Assembly (NCBI GenBank): GCA_964455935.1
Contig: CAYVZU010000058.1
Coordinates: 1-23,542, forward strand
From: CAYVZU01 sp964455935
GTDB taxonomy: Bacteria; Fibrobacterota; CAYVZU01
DNA: 23,542 bases
Reading direction: 5' to 3'
A program made the position numbers and the translations under genes. The notes beneath the pieces were generated by a model, which saw only the letters and a list, made by a program, of their open reading frames with translations, was not told where the DNA came from and searched no databases. This document shows positions 14,536 through 22,658 of this stretch, piece by piece; the first letter of the stretch is position 1; every line of letters begins with the position of its first letter.

Positions 14536-16050
14536 GTGAGACAAAAGCACTTCATCTGCCTGCTTGTCGCACTGCTCGGTCTCGCCGCAGTGAGCCATGC
14601 GACATACAGCCGAGTTGAGTCGATGGGAAAATCGGATGATTTTTTCATGGACGACATCAGCATTTTCACCAACCCGGCTAATGTCAATCTCTACGCCAAT
14701 TTTCTGACCGGCGAATTGGGCCGGGTTGGCGCTTGGGAAAGCTGGCAGGATATGGCGAAAGACCCAGTGGGGCAATGGTTCGGAGGCGCCGCCTCGTATA
14801 AATTGGGCGACGGATCGAAAGTTACGCTCGGTTTGGCGTTCAACCGCGATGACGACCTGGTTACAAAGCTTAGAAACTACAGTTCAAAAAAGATTGTTGT
14901 CGATTTCGAAAACGGAGCTGGAGATTCCTGGAAAGATGAGCGGCTGCTCATCGGGCAATTCGCCTACCGCGATTCTCTTAACTCCAACCGGTGGACGCTG
15001 ACACCCTCCGGCGCGGTTGATACGCTCCGTATGAACGACAGCATCATTACATTCGACATGGTGGTCTCGGGCACAGTGGCCGATTCCATTGCCGTCGAAA
15101 CCTGGCCGATCTGGGCCCTTCCGCCCTACGATACGGTCGACCAGATTGTTTACACCAATTCGATTCCCGCGCCCCTGGGCAAGACCGAGTTCTTCCTGGG
15201 CTATTCGAATGGCAAGGACCTGCATGTGGGCGGCCATTTCTATATGGCCAGTCAGGACAGCGGCGTGAAAGACGACGAAGATAATCAGGCCAGCTCCCGC
15301 GTGTACCGCGGCGACATCGGCGTCAATTACGGCCTGGGCAATCACAGCATCGAGGTCGCGGTTGGAATTGCCGATGTGACCTTCAAGCTGAAGCCCCCGA
15401 GCAGCAGCATCCCCGAAATCGTCAGCGCTTTCAACAACGAAGAAAGCGAGAAGGCCCTGTTTGCGAACGTGCGCATATTCTATGATATGCCGCAGCTTGG
15501 CGGCAAGCTGGTTCCGGTCTTCAAGTATGCCGATTCCAAGGTCAATGTGTACAGCGAAAATATTCTCGAGGGCGGTTTGGGACTCAATAAAGACATCGAA
15601 AAAGGCATTTTCTATGCCGGAATCAGCGGCCAGAGCCGCTATGTTGAGGACGCCAGCGAGCAGATGGACTGGGCGCGGGTGGAGGACAGCGTGTTCACCA
15701 CCGATACCACGAACAACTCGGCTCGGGTCAGCTTCGGGATCGAGAAGAATATCGTCTGGAAGTGGTTTGTGGTTCGCGTCGGCGGCCAGAAGGTCGTGAC
15801 GCAGCAGCGGGTGGTGAAGCATTTCCAAAACGGCACCCGGACCAGAACCACTGAAAAGTGGGTCACCAATGTTGATGATGACAGCAGCATTCTCGACGTG
15901 ATCGGCTTTGGTGTCGGTTTCAATTTTGGGAACAAGCTGCGGGTCGATGGAACCATCAATGAAAATTTCCCGTATCAGAACCCGTTCGGCTACCTGGGCG
16001 ATGTCGGTAAGCGATTGGCAACCCGCGTTTCGGCCACGTACTCGTTCTAA
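14536..16050 (+). CDS. Predicted outer-membrane beta-barrel protein, paralogue 1
   Basis: 504 aa from the GTG at 14536, preceded by AAAGGAGGGAG. An ATG at 14503 is ignored because it lacks a ribosome site and would bury the signal peptide. The N-terminal signal peptide is MRQKHFICLLVALLGLAAVS ending in HA, with cleavage likely before TYSRVES. The mature part is rich in alternating polar/hydrophobic strands, Gly and aromatics, and ends ATRVSATYSF with the terminal Phe expected of an Omp85/BAM-assembled barrel. The start of the mature protein carries ESMGKSDDFFMDD-ISIFTNPA, shared with the next gene. Other shared blocks: APLGKTEFFLGY, SFGIEKNIVWKWFVVRVGG, and DVIGFGVGFNFGNKLRVDG. Function unknown; porin-like or structural roles are possible. 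It is the first gene of a two-gene operon. Confidence 0.85.
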   Translation: MRQKHFICLLVALLGLAAVSHATYSRVESMGKSDDFFMDDISIFTNPANVNLYANFLTGELGRVGAWESWQDMAKDPVGQWFGGAASYKLGDGSKVTLGLAFNRDDDLVTKLRNYSSKKIVVDFENGAGDSWKDERLLIGQFAYRDSLNSNRWTLTPSGAVDTLRMNDSIITFDMVVSGTVADSIAVETWPIWALPPYDTVDQIVYTNSIPAPLGKTEFFLGYSNGKDLHVGGHFYMASQDSGVKDDEDNQASSRVYRGDIGVNYGLGNHSIEVAVGIADVTFKLKPPSSSIPEIVSAFNNEESEKALFANVRIFYDMPQLGGKLVPVFKYADSKVNVYSENILEGGLGLNKDIEKGIFYAGISGQSRYVEDASEQMDWARVEDSVFTTDTTNNSARVSFGIEKNIVWKWFVVRVGGQKVVTQQRVVKHFQNGTRTRTTEKWVTNVDDDSSILDVIGFGVGFNFGNKLRVDGTINENFPYQNPFGYLGDVGKRLATRVSATYSF

Positions 16051-16068
16051 GTGAAGGAGGTTGCGATA

Positions 16069-17376
16069 ATGAAAAAAACCTTTATCATCCTCTTCGCCCT
16101 GATGATCGTTTCTGTGGCTGGAACATATGCCACAGAGAGTCGGATCGAATCCATGGGCAAAACGGACCGTTTCATGCTGGATGAAATGGCCATGTTCAGC
16201 AATCCGGCGTACTTTGTTGTCTACCCCAACATCCTTACCGGAAGCTTGGGAAAATACGTTGAGCAGGATTGGCCCTATTCGCTTTCGGGCCAATGGTTCG
16301 GCGCCTGGACAACCATCAACAAAGTCGCTGTGGGCGCGGCGTTCAACCGTCACGACCCGCTCCAAGAGTTCCTTATGTCGCGGCGCTCGCTGAGCTACAA
16401 ACGTGACTACGGCCAGATGATGTTTGTGATTTACGATTCGCTGTGGAACCGCGACACGGTGGCGGCGGCTGATACGACCGACAGCCTTTACGTCATCGGC
16501 GGACGACGGTTCATCGTTGACAGCCTCCGTTATGATATCGCGGAAGCCACGGTACCGGCGCCGGTGGGCGAAGCCGAGGTTTTCCTTGGCTACAATCTCG
16601 GCAATATGGGTGTTGGCATTCACGTTTTTCGTGTGGCCCAGGACTCGCTTGTCAATGAGAGCCGCAAGGCCGCCAGCGGAATTCTCCGTGGTGACCTGGG
16701 ATTTCTGATGAAACTAAGCGAGAAGGACTTTGTGGATGCCGCATTCACTTATGCGCGCCTGACCTATTACAATGCCGATGCGGTTCAGGCCCTTGATGAG
16801 GCCCAGAACACGATCGGTCTCAGCGCCCGGGCTTTCCTAAGCGTGACCCAGGTGGGCGGTCAGGTTGTCCCCTCGTTCAAGTTCTCCCAGACCTCGGTTG
16901 TCAATGATACGATTCTCTCCGTGAGCCCCGGAATGGGCTACGCGCGCGAGATCGAGGGTGGATCGTTCTGGTCCGGCCTGGAATACGAATACGGCCGGGA
17001 CCGCAGCACGAGCTACTCGCTCGATGACAACGAGGATGTGGTGACCGAAGAGGATACGCTGACCAGCAACAAGATCACCTTCAGCTTCGGCATCGAGAAG
17101 CAGATTGCCTGGCCGTGGTTCACGTTGCGCGTTGGCGGCCGCAAAACCGTCAGCTACAACGAACAGAGCTCCGATGGGGAAGCCTATGTCAGCAAGTCCA
17201 CCAACACGGATAACGACCGCAGTGCGGACGACGTGATTGGTGCCGGCGTAAGCCTGAAGGTGGGCGATCGCCTTCGCTTCGACGTGTCTGGCAATGAGAG
17301 GCTGCCGTACAGCAATATCTTTAACGGCACCTTGGAAAGCATTGCGACGCGCATTAGCGCGACCTACGCTTTCTAA
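16069..17376 (+). CDS. Predicted outer-membrane beta-barrel protein, paralogue 2
   Basis: 435 aa from the ATG at 16069 (MKKTFIILFALMIV...), with AAGGAGG eight bases upstream. It begins 18 bp after the stop of paralogue 1. Signal peptide of about 21 residues, cleavage likely after TYA. The mature protein opens TESRIESMGKTDRFMLDE and AMFSNPAY, the same signature as its neighbour, and ends ATRISATYAF. Shared internal blocks include APVGEAEVFLGY, RGDLGF, GGQVVPSFKF, FGIEKQIAWPWFTLRVGG and DDVIGAGVSLKVGDRLRFD, so the pair arose by tandem duplication followed by strong divergence of loops. It is about 70 residues shorter, mainly between conserved blocks. Function unknown. A strong terminator follows at 17400-17431. 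Confidence 0.86.
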   Translation: MKKTFIILFALMIVSVAGTYATESRIESMGKTDRFMLDEMAMFSNPAYFVVYPNILTGSLGKYVEQDWPYSLSGQWFGAWTTINKVAVGAAFNRHDPLQEFLMSRRSLSYKRDYGQMMFVIYDSLWNRDTVAAADTTDSLYVIGGRRFIVDSLRYDIAEATVPAPVGEAEVFLGYNLGNMGVGIHVFRVAQDSLVNESRKAASGILRGDLGFLMKLSEKDFVDAAFTYARLTYYNADAVQALDEAQNTIGLSARAFLSVTQVGGQVVPSFKFSQTSVVNDTILSVSPGMGYAREIEGGSFWSGLEYEYGRDRSTSYSLDDNEDVVTEEDTLTSNKITFSFGIEKQIAWPWFTLRVGGRKTVSYNEQSSDGEAYVSKSTNTDNDRSADDVIGAGVSLKVGDRLRFDVSGNERLPYSNIFNGTLESIATRISATYAF

Positions 17377-17399
17377 GCGCAGTTATTCAGGTTTGTCTA

Positions 17400-17431
17400 A
17401 CAGTAAAGGCCGCGAAAGCGGCCTTTGCTGT
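17400..17431. terminator. Intrinsic terminator, probably bidirectional
   Basis: ACAGTAAAGGCCGC and GCGGCCTTTGCTGT pair over 14 positions (one T-G wobble) around a GAAA loop; a short T-rich tail follows on both strands. It lies between two convergent genes, the outer-membrane pair and the penicillin-binding protein. Confidence 0.85.
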
Positions 17432-17475
17432 TTCTGCCGGTCAATCCTGAAGAAAAGATCCCTTGGTCCGCTATC

Positions 17476-20400
17476 CTATTTCATTTCCGATAAGCTCCGT
17501 TCAAGGGCCTCCAGAATGATATCGAGCTCTTCCCTGCTGTAGCGATTCGGCGGCTGGAAACCGGCCAGTTTTTTTATTTGGGCGCGAGCCTGGCTAGGAT
17601 TGCCGGCACGGCCAAGGTCTTCTAAAATGCTCAGGTAGTTCTGGGAAGCAGCCCCCATATACGGGGCAAGCCTGAGCAGGCGCAGTTCGGCCTTCCGGTC
17701 CAGCCCGAAACCAAAGAGAAACCTTTTCTTGAAGCGGACCTGTTCCAGCCCGGCCGCGCCCCGCTCCAGGGTGCGGGTTTTGTTTTGAATCCGCCGGATT
17801 TCTGACCGGTTCATGCCCTCCGGCTCGTATGGGTTGGCCAGAAGAATTGAATCGGGAGTGGATTCGAGCAACGATTGCTCGTATACCCTGTAATAACCGG
17901 GTCCCTGGCAAACCAGGCCGAAATTTCGCAGGAGCCCGTTCGTGAGAAATTTGTGCAGTACTTTGCCTTCCGGCGCCCCCGTGTTTTTATGGCACTCGCC
18001 CACGCAGGCCACGGTCACATCCAATGTCTCCGGGGCCATGGACTTGGGGGGAGAAACGGGAACACCCCAGAGAGAGTCGGGTACGTCCTCCCGGGACAGA
18101 TGGAGCCGCAACACGGCGTTCCAAAGGCCGTAGTTCGTCCGCTTGGCCGAAGTGAGGTCGGCGTCATAGGGCCGCAGCACGGGGTCCGTGGTTCCGCTTT
18201 TGGCGAAATGACTGGGGCGGTCGATTCCCGAGAAATCATAATGGCGAATTCGAGCGCTGTCGCAGGCCAGATCGAAGCCCGACAGGCCGTCGGCCGGATT
18301 GCTGAGCAATCGCTTGTGAAGAGCCAGATGGACCGGCCTAAGCCGGTCGAAATCCTCGAATATGGTGACACGCGCAATGTCGTTTGCAAATTCGATTTTG
18401 CGGTCCGACACCCAGACGGACTTTACGACCAGTCCCGGCCGGCCGGCGGGATTGCGAACCAGTTGGTTGCCGTAGAGCACGTTGAAAAGATGCATTTGCT
18501 CGTAAAGGCTCAGCTCCAGAGTGCCCAATGCAACGGAGTAGAAGTTATCGGGGAGGGCGATACGGAGCCCTTTGGCCGAAACCGAATCGGACGGCGCGCC
18601 CGCCAGGGAGGCCAGCAGCGCGTATAAGCGCACACCCGTGATGGTCGAAGGGGCGTGTTCGAGTTGGTCCGGAGTCGACATTCGTTCGAGGGCGCGTCGC
18701 AGCCAGGCCGCTTGCGCGGTGCCCGCCTTTCTGTCGCAATCCAGGCGGTAAGCGGCTTCAACCCCCACGATGTTGTTGGATTGCGCCAGATGGTTGAAAA
18801 CGAAATCGTACCCGTCAAAGGCGAAGTTGTGGTTGCGCACGGGGTAGCCGCCTGTCTCGGCCGCCCGCAGGTAGGTCATGCCCACGGGCCCGGCCGGAGT
18901 CCGCAGGAAGGTCCGACACCAGGGCAGCTGGGACGGTACTTCAAGGCTGTCGGTGATCATCTGCTGGGGGCCGAAGGCGCCGCGGTCGTAGTTGAGGCCG
19001 ATTAGAATGGGTTTGGCGACGGAGGAACCGTTGGGAGTCCGGTTGCGCAGCAGCGAACTTAGCCGGCTGCCGGCCCGGTCACGGGAAAAATACGCCAAAA
19101 GCTCCCCGGTCGTGGAATTCATGATTGCGTAGGAATAATACTGGCCCGCAACCCGCACGCTGTCACGGCGGAAATAGAACACCGAGCGCCGGACCTTGTT
19201 TGGCGACAACTTGCGATAGCGCACCGAGACAACCACCGTATCGCCTTTGCACATGGCCGTGGCCGTCGCGCCGCCGGGCTCGGCGAAGCTGGTGTCCCGC
19301 AGCAGGAGCCGGGGCCGGCTGAGCGTGTCGGGCGGCGTGCTGCGCCTGGCAAGGTTCTCACCGAAGCTGCCGATGCGCGCGTTCTGGACAAGAACGGTGT
19401 CGCCGCCGAAGCCGCGGCCGCGCACCAGCGATTCCAGTTGGACCTGGATACGGGCATCGATCGTGAGTTGGATCCTAAGCCGCCCTTTGCGGCGGATAAG
19501 GGTGTTGGGCAGCGCGAAATCCATTTCGGCCAGCTCGGGTTCGCCCACGCCGTTGTTGCGGCAGATCTGGAGCCAGTATTCGTTGGCCAGATCGATCATG
19601 GGATTTTGGGTTCCCGGCGCGGGCAGGCTGGGCGCAAGTTCGATCCCGTCCATGGCCCGACTCAGCGAATCGCATTTCCTGCTGCTCCAGCCCAGCGCGG
19701 GGCCGATGCGGGGAAGATCGACCTTGACCTGCCGGATTACTTTGCGCGGAAGATTTTTGTTCCACTTGACCAACCGGGACAGGTACAGGCACTGGCACTC
19801 GTCAAGGTCCGAGGGTGCGCGGCCGAAAAGCGCCTGCGCAATGTCATAGATGCCCACAAGGCCCCCGCCCGCATTGATGCAGTGGTTCAAATAAACCTCA
19901 AGAATTTCGTCGCCCGAGTATTCCATCATTAAGGCCTGGGCCAGTCGCAGTTCCTCCATTTTTCGGCCAAGACTCCGTTCGGTATAGATCAATCCCCGGG
20001 CATTGACTTTGGCCAGGAGAAAACGGGCCACCTGCTGGTGTATTGTGCTGGTGCCGCGCGGGGCCGACAAACGGCCCCGGCGCACCGAGCGGAGCGCGGC
20101 CGTGGCGCAGGCGCGAAGGATTCCGCGGTAATCGTAGGCCAGAGCCCGCTGATGGAAGTGCCGATCCTCGGCCAGAATCAGCGCATTTAGAAAAACCGAA
20201 TTCATCTCGCCGGGCCTGACGCGCGTATGGGTTGTCCGCATTTCCGCCAGCGGCAGATTGTTGCGGTCCACAACGGAAATCGAATTCGCGTAGGACCGGA
20301 TCCGGTTTAATTCGTCCACAGCGGCCAGCGACGGAAAATCGGCCGCGCCGGGTTTTGCGCCCTCTTGCGCGTTTCCACTTGTTTTTCCGCCCAGAATTCC

Positions 20401-20688
20401 GTCATCGATATTCTGCATCCGGCGAACCTGGTTGATCTCACTCCAGGCATACCCATAGTCGCGGGAGAGAAGACCGTTGCGTTCGAGTTCAACCAATTCG
20501 CGGGCGGAACGCAGCACATGACGGCGCAGGAGCCGCCCCCCCAGCCAAAGACCAACCGACGAGACCGCGACGAATCCAAGAAGGCACAGAAGGACCGCTG
20601 TCCGATGATCGCGGAGCAGGCCCAATGCCGCGCCAAAAGCGCGCCGGCCTGCATCGAAGGATGGTTTGCGATTGCGGAACAGATCCAT
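17476..20688 (-). CDS. Class A penicillin-binding protein (GT51 transglycosylase plus transpeptidase), divergent
   Basis: 1070 aa inner-membrane enzyme for peptidoglycan polymerisation and cross-linking. One N-terminal membrane segment lies at about 30-50 (TAVLLCLLGFVAVSSVGLWL). GT51 domain: EDRHFH at 174-179 holding the catalytic Glu, GTSTIHQQVAR at 212-222, and KMEELRLAQALMMEYSGDE then ILEVYLN at 243-268. The transpeptidase domain keeps all three motifs in altered form: S556-VAK559 (SxxK, in NGSSVAKP), SNN at 637-639 (SxN), and KSGT at 830-833 (KTG). Beyond it is a C-terminal region of about 200 residues with Cys at ACVGEC, and helical segments near the end. It is longer than usual, and many positions depart from standard PBP1a/PBP1b or PbpC, so no gene symbol is given. 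No ribosome site is clear before the ATG. It is divergent from the response regulator. Confidence 0.9.
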   Translation of the reverse strand: MDLFRNRKPSFDAGRRAFGAALGLLRDHRTAVLLCLLGFVAVSSVGLWLGGRLLRRHVLRSARELVELERNGLLSRDYGYAWSEINQVRRMQNIDDGILGGKTSGNAQEGAKPGAADFPSLAAVDELNRIRSYANSISVVDRNNLPLAEMRTTHTRVRPGEMNSVFLNALILAEDRHFHQRALAYDYRGILRACATAALRSVRRGRLSAPRGTSTIHQQVARFLLAKVNARGLIYTERSLGRKMEELRLAQALMMEYSGDEILEVYLNHCINAGGGLVGIYDIAQALFGRAPSDLDECQCLYLSRLVKWNKNLPRKVIRQVKVDLPRIGPALGWSSRKCDSLSRAMDGIELAPSLPAPGTQNPMIDLANEYWLQICRNNGVGEPELAEMDFALPNTLIRRKGRLRIQLTIDARIQVQLESLVRGRGFGGDTVLVQNARIGSFGENLARRSTPPDTLSRPRLLLRDTSFAEPGGATATAMCKGDTVVVSVRYRKLSPNKVRRSVFYFRRDSVRVAGQYYSYAIMNSTTGELLAYFSRDRAGSRLSSLLRNRTPNGSSVAKPILIGLNYDRGAFGPQQMITDSLEVPSQLPWCRTFLRTPAGPVGMTYLRAAETGGYPVRNHNFAFDGYDFVFNHLAQSNNIVGVEAAYRLDCDRKAGTAQAAWLRRALERMSTPDQLEHAPSTITGVRLYALLASLAGAPSDSVSAKGLRIALPDNFYSVALGTLELSLYEQMHLFNVLYGNQLVRNPAGRPGLVVKSVWVSDRKIEFANDIARVTIFEDFDRLRPVHLALHKRLLSNPADGLSGFDLACDSARIRHYDFSGIDRPSHFAKSGTTDPVLRPYDADLTSAKRTNYGLWNAVLRLHLSREDVPDSLWGVPVSPPKSMAPETLDVTVACVGECHKNTGAPEGKVLHKFLTNGLLRNFGLVCQGPGYYRVYEQSLLESTPDSILLANPYEPEGMNRSEIRRIQNKTRTLERGAAGLEQVRFKKRFLFGFGLDRKAELRLLRLAPYMGAASQNYLSILEDLGRAGNPSQARAQIKKLAGFQPPNRYSREELDIILEALERSLSEMK

Positions 20689-20793
20689 TTCAAGAAAATA
20701 GCATACCGTCCTTGGACGTAGCCCGATCCCGTATTCAGGCTATTGATCTGGGCTCCGAAATCCGGTACTTTATGTTTGAAACAAGGGAGTGTT

Positions 20794-22152
20794 ATGGCGG
20801 CTAGTATCCTGCTTGTCGACGACGATCATGCAACGCGGTTCGCATTTTCCAGGTATTTCTCGAATGCCGGATATACGATTCATACGGCCCCAAGCCTGAG
20901 CGAAGGGCAAAACGTGCTTCCATCCAAGCGCTTCGAGGCTTTGCTGCTGGATCTTAATCTGCCCGATGGAAACGGGATCGACTGGATCACCGAGGTGCGC
21001 AAAAACAATCCCAGCATCTCCATTATTATCATTACCGGGTCCGGCGACATTCCCCTGGCCGTGGAGGCCATGCGCCGGGGCGCCGACCATTTTCTGACCA
21101 AACCCATCAATCTGACCGATCTGGAAGTGTTCCTGAAGAAAAGCCTGGAATTGGAGAGCCTGCGGCGGAAGGATGTTCTGCAGCGTGCTACCACACGGAA
21201 AGAGGAGCCCTTTTTCGGCGAGAGTCCGGTCATCAAGAAAGTCCTTGAATTATCCACCCTGGTTGCCGAAAATGAATCGGTCGTTCTGCTGCAAGGGGAC
21301 ACCGGGACCGGAAAAGGGGTTCTGGCGCGCTGGATTCACGAGCACAGTTCGCGCAGCGGCGGACCGTATGTGGAGGTGAACTGCGCCAGTCTGCGGGGCG
21401 AGCTCCTTTCGAGCGAGCTGTTCGGCCACGCCAAGGGCGCCTTTACCTCGGCGGTACAGGACCGGCAGGGCCTGATAGGGGTGGCCGATGGCGGAACCCT
21501 GTTCCTGGATGAGATCGGCGACATGGATCCCGGGGTGCAGGCCCAGTTTCTCAAGGCCATCGAGGAGAAGAGCTATCGGCGGCTGGGTGAGGCGAAGGAG
21601 AGAAAGAGCGATTTTCGCCTGGTCTGCGCAACCAACCAGGACCTGCCGCGCGAGGTGGAACGGGGCCGGTTCCGAAGCGATTTGTTCTTTCGAATTTGCG
21701 TTTTTCCCATTAACCTTCCAATGTTGCGCGAACGGCTGGAAGATCTTCCGGCCCTGGCTCAACACCTCCTGAAGAGCCTTAGAACACCCACGCCGGAGCT
21801 GCTGCCCGAATCCATGGATCTGCTGGTCAAATATAACTGGCCCGGAAACATCCGGGAGCTGCGCAACATGCTCGAACGCGCTTTGCTTCTTTCCCGGGGC
21901 CAGCCCATTGCCCCTTGTCACTTCCCCGGATTGGAGAATCCACGGGTAACAGCCGTGTCGATCCCCGATTCGCTGTCGAGTCTTGATGATGTGGAGAAGG
22001 TCCATATTCAGAGGACACTGGATAAGTACAATGGGGATACGCAGAAGGCCAGCAGAGCGCTGGGCATTTCGCGCGCCTCACTGTATCGCAGGGTCAACAA
22101 GATTAAATCCTGTCAACCCGCATCGCCCAGCGAACCCAATTTTCAAAATTGA
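20794..22152 (+). CDS. NtrC-family sigma-54-dependent response regulator
   Basis: 452 aa from the ATG at 20794 with AAGGGAG upstream; an ATG at 20743 adds 17 residues with no ribosome site. Receiver domain: acidic pocket D9-D11 in LLVDDDH, phospho-acceptor D53 (LLDLNLPDG), T81 and K103. Central AAA+ domain: Walker A GDTGTGKG (168-175), GAFTSA (215-220) that contacts sigma-54, Walker B FLDEIG (237-242), and YNWPGNIRELRN. C-terminal Fis-type helix-turn-helix: DTQKASRALGISRASLYRRV. All parts for sigma-54 activation are intact. No histidine kinase is in the window. The next gene downstream has a near-consensus sigma-54 promoter, so it is a likely target. Confidence 0.96.
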   Translation: MAASILLVDDDHATRFAFSRYFSNAGYTIHTAPSLSEGQNVLPSKRFEALLLDLNLPDGNGIDWITEVRKNNPSISIIIITGSGDIPLAVEAMRRGADHFLTKPINLTDLEVFLKKSLELESLRRKDVLQRATTRKEEPFFGESPVIKKVLELSTLVAENESVVLLQGDTGTGKGVLARWIHEHSSRSGGPYVEVNCASLRGELLSSELFGHAKGAFTSAVQDRQGLIGVADGGTLFLDEIGDMDPGVQAQFLKAIEEKSYRRLGEAKERKSDFRLVCATNQDLPREVERGRFRSDLFFRICVFPINLPMLRERLEDLPALAQHLLKSLRTPTPELLPESMDLLVKYNWPGNIRELRNMLERALLLSRGQPIAPCHFPGLENPRVTAVSIPDSLSSLDDVEKVHIQRTLDKYNGDTQKASRALGISRASLYRRVNKIKSCQPASPSEPNFQN

Positions 22153-22193
22153 GAATACGGGGAGTTTCGGCCGGATAATTATGGCTTTGTGTG

Positions 22194-22215
22194 GCACGGT
22201 CGCTCCCGACCGTGC
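22194..22215. repeat. Perfect 9-bp-arm dyad upstream of the sigma-54 promoter
   Basis: GCACGGTCG (22194-22202) and CGACCGTGC (22207-22215) surround CTCC. It is centred roughly 84 bases before the predicted ferredoxin transcription start. It could be an activator-binding site or a dispersed repeat; similar GCACGGTCGGGAG-type hairpins recur in environmental genomes as I recall. No T-run follows, so it is a weak terminator. Confidence 0.6.
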
Positions 22216-22218
22216 TTA

Positions 22219-22237
22219 GGAATTGTGGGACAATCCC
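22219..22237. promoter_or_regulatory. Second dyad, possible activator site
   Basis: GGAATTGT-GGG-ACAATCCC pairs at seven of eight positions per arm. The inner ATTGT-GGG-ACAAT is perfect. It is centred about 60 bases before the predicted sigma-54 start site. Confidence 0.35.
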
Positions 22238-22261
22238 GCGCTTAACTTGCTTCCCGTGACT

Positions 22262-22277
22262 TGGTACGGCTATTGCA
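22262..22277 (+). promoter_or_regulatory. Sigma-54 (-24/-12) promoter of the ferredoxin gene
   Basis: TGGTACG-GCTA-TTGCA matches the consensus TGGCACG-N4-TTGCA at all but one position, and a C and T precede it (22260-22261). GG (22263-22264) and GC (22275-22276) are the required 12 bases apart. Predicted start is about 22288, leaving a leader of roughly 19 bases to the ATG at 22307. Confidence 0.75.
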
Positions 22278-22306
22278 TCGCAAATGAATAGCGACGAGGA
22301 GGAAGC

Positions 22307-22504
22307 ATGAGGGCGTTGATCGACCAGGAGAGCTGTGTGGGGTGCGGCCTTTGCGCCGACATATGCCCCGATGCTTTTGATCTTGGCTTTCACGGAAAAG
22401 CCGAAGAGCACGCCGACTTGATTCTGCCCGCTTTTGAGGACCGTTGCCGGGAAGCGGCTGAAAGCTGCCCGGTCGAGGCGATACAGATCCTGTCAACCGA
22501 TTAA
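22307..22504 (+). CDS. Small [4Fe-4S] ferredoxin
   Basis: 65 aa cytoplasmic electron carrier. The ATG at 22307 has a perfect AGGAGG five to six bases upstream. Cluster ligands: C10, C13, C16 in CVGCGLC, and C54 followed by Pro (ESCPVEAI). C20 (followed by Pro) and C47 are extra; in single-cluster ferredoxins of the Thermotoga/Desulfovibrio type the equivalent pair forms a disulfide, so one [4Fe-4S] cluster is expected, not two. Length and the VxAxID-QESCVGCGLC opening are typical. A sigma-54 promoter lies just upstream and a sigma-54 activator gene before that, suggesting signal-dependent expression. Partner enzyme unknown. Confidence 0.94.
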   Translation: MRALIDQESCVGCGLCADICPDAFDLGFHGKAEEHADLILPAFEDRCREAAESCPVEAIQILSTD

Positions 22505-22513
22505 GGGAAGACA

Positions 22514-22579
22514 ATGCCCGATTTCATGAACCCGTTTGGGGTCATGATCGCCCAGCGCAAACTCCGCAACTCCAATTGA
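22514..22579 (+). CDS. 21-codon mini-ORF, possibly a gene remnant
   Basis: MPDFMNPFGVMIAQRKLRNS plus Asn, then TGA. It has AAGGGAAG just upstream and starts nine bases after the ferredoxin stop. The pattern (M-P-x-F-x-x-P-F ... R-K-L) resembles, from memory, the N-terminus of ferritin-like/rubrerythrin-type proteins, which would fit beside a ferredoxin. It stops before the helical bundle would begin, and no continuation is visible in the other frames of the following 80 bp. It may equally be chance. Confidence 0.3.
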   Translation: MPDFMNPFGVMIAQRKLRNSN

Positions 22580-22614
22580 GGAAGTTCATCAATTCGGATT
22601 GTCTCGCCCGTCCC

Positions 22615-22630
22615 CGGGTTCCGGCACCCG
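22615..22630. other. Short stem-loop between ferredoxin and peptidase genes
   Basis: CGGGT (22615-22619), loop TCCGGC, ACCCG (22626-22630). Only five pairs and no T-run immediately after, so it is a weak terminator at best. Confidence 0.25.
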
Positions 22631-22658
22631 TAGCCATCCTCTTTAAACTGGAGCTCTC

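Noticed and set aside
14884..16623. A 579-codon open frame on the minus strand
   Set aside because: It lies antisense to two convincing secreted proteins with good ribosome sites. The translation has no family-like character and arises from codon bias of the true genes.
20743..20771. TTGATC-N17-TACTTT as promoter of the response regulator
   Set aside because: Correct spacing, but only about four and three of six consensus matches; not strong enough to list as a feature.
22192..22208. TGGCACG at 22192 as a second -24 element
   Set aside because: No TTGC follows at the right distance; the bases belong to the 9-bp-arm dyad.
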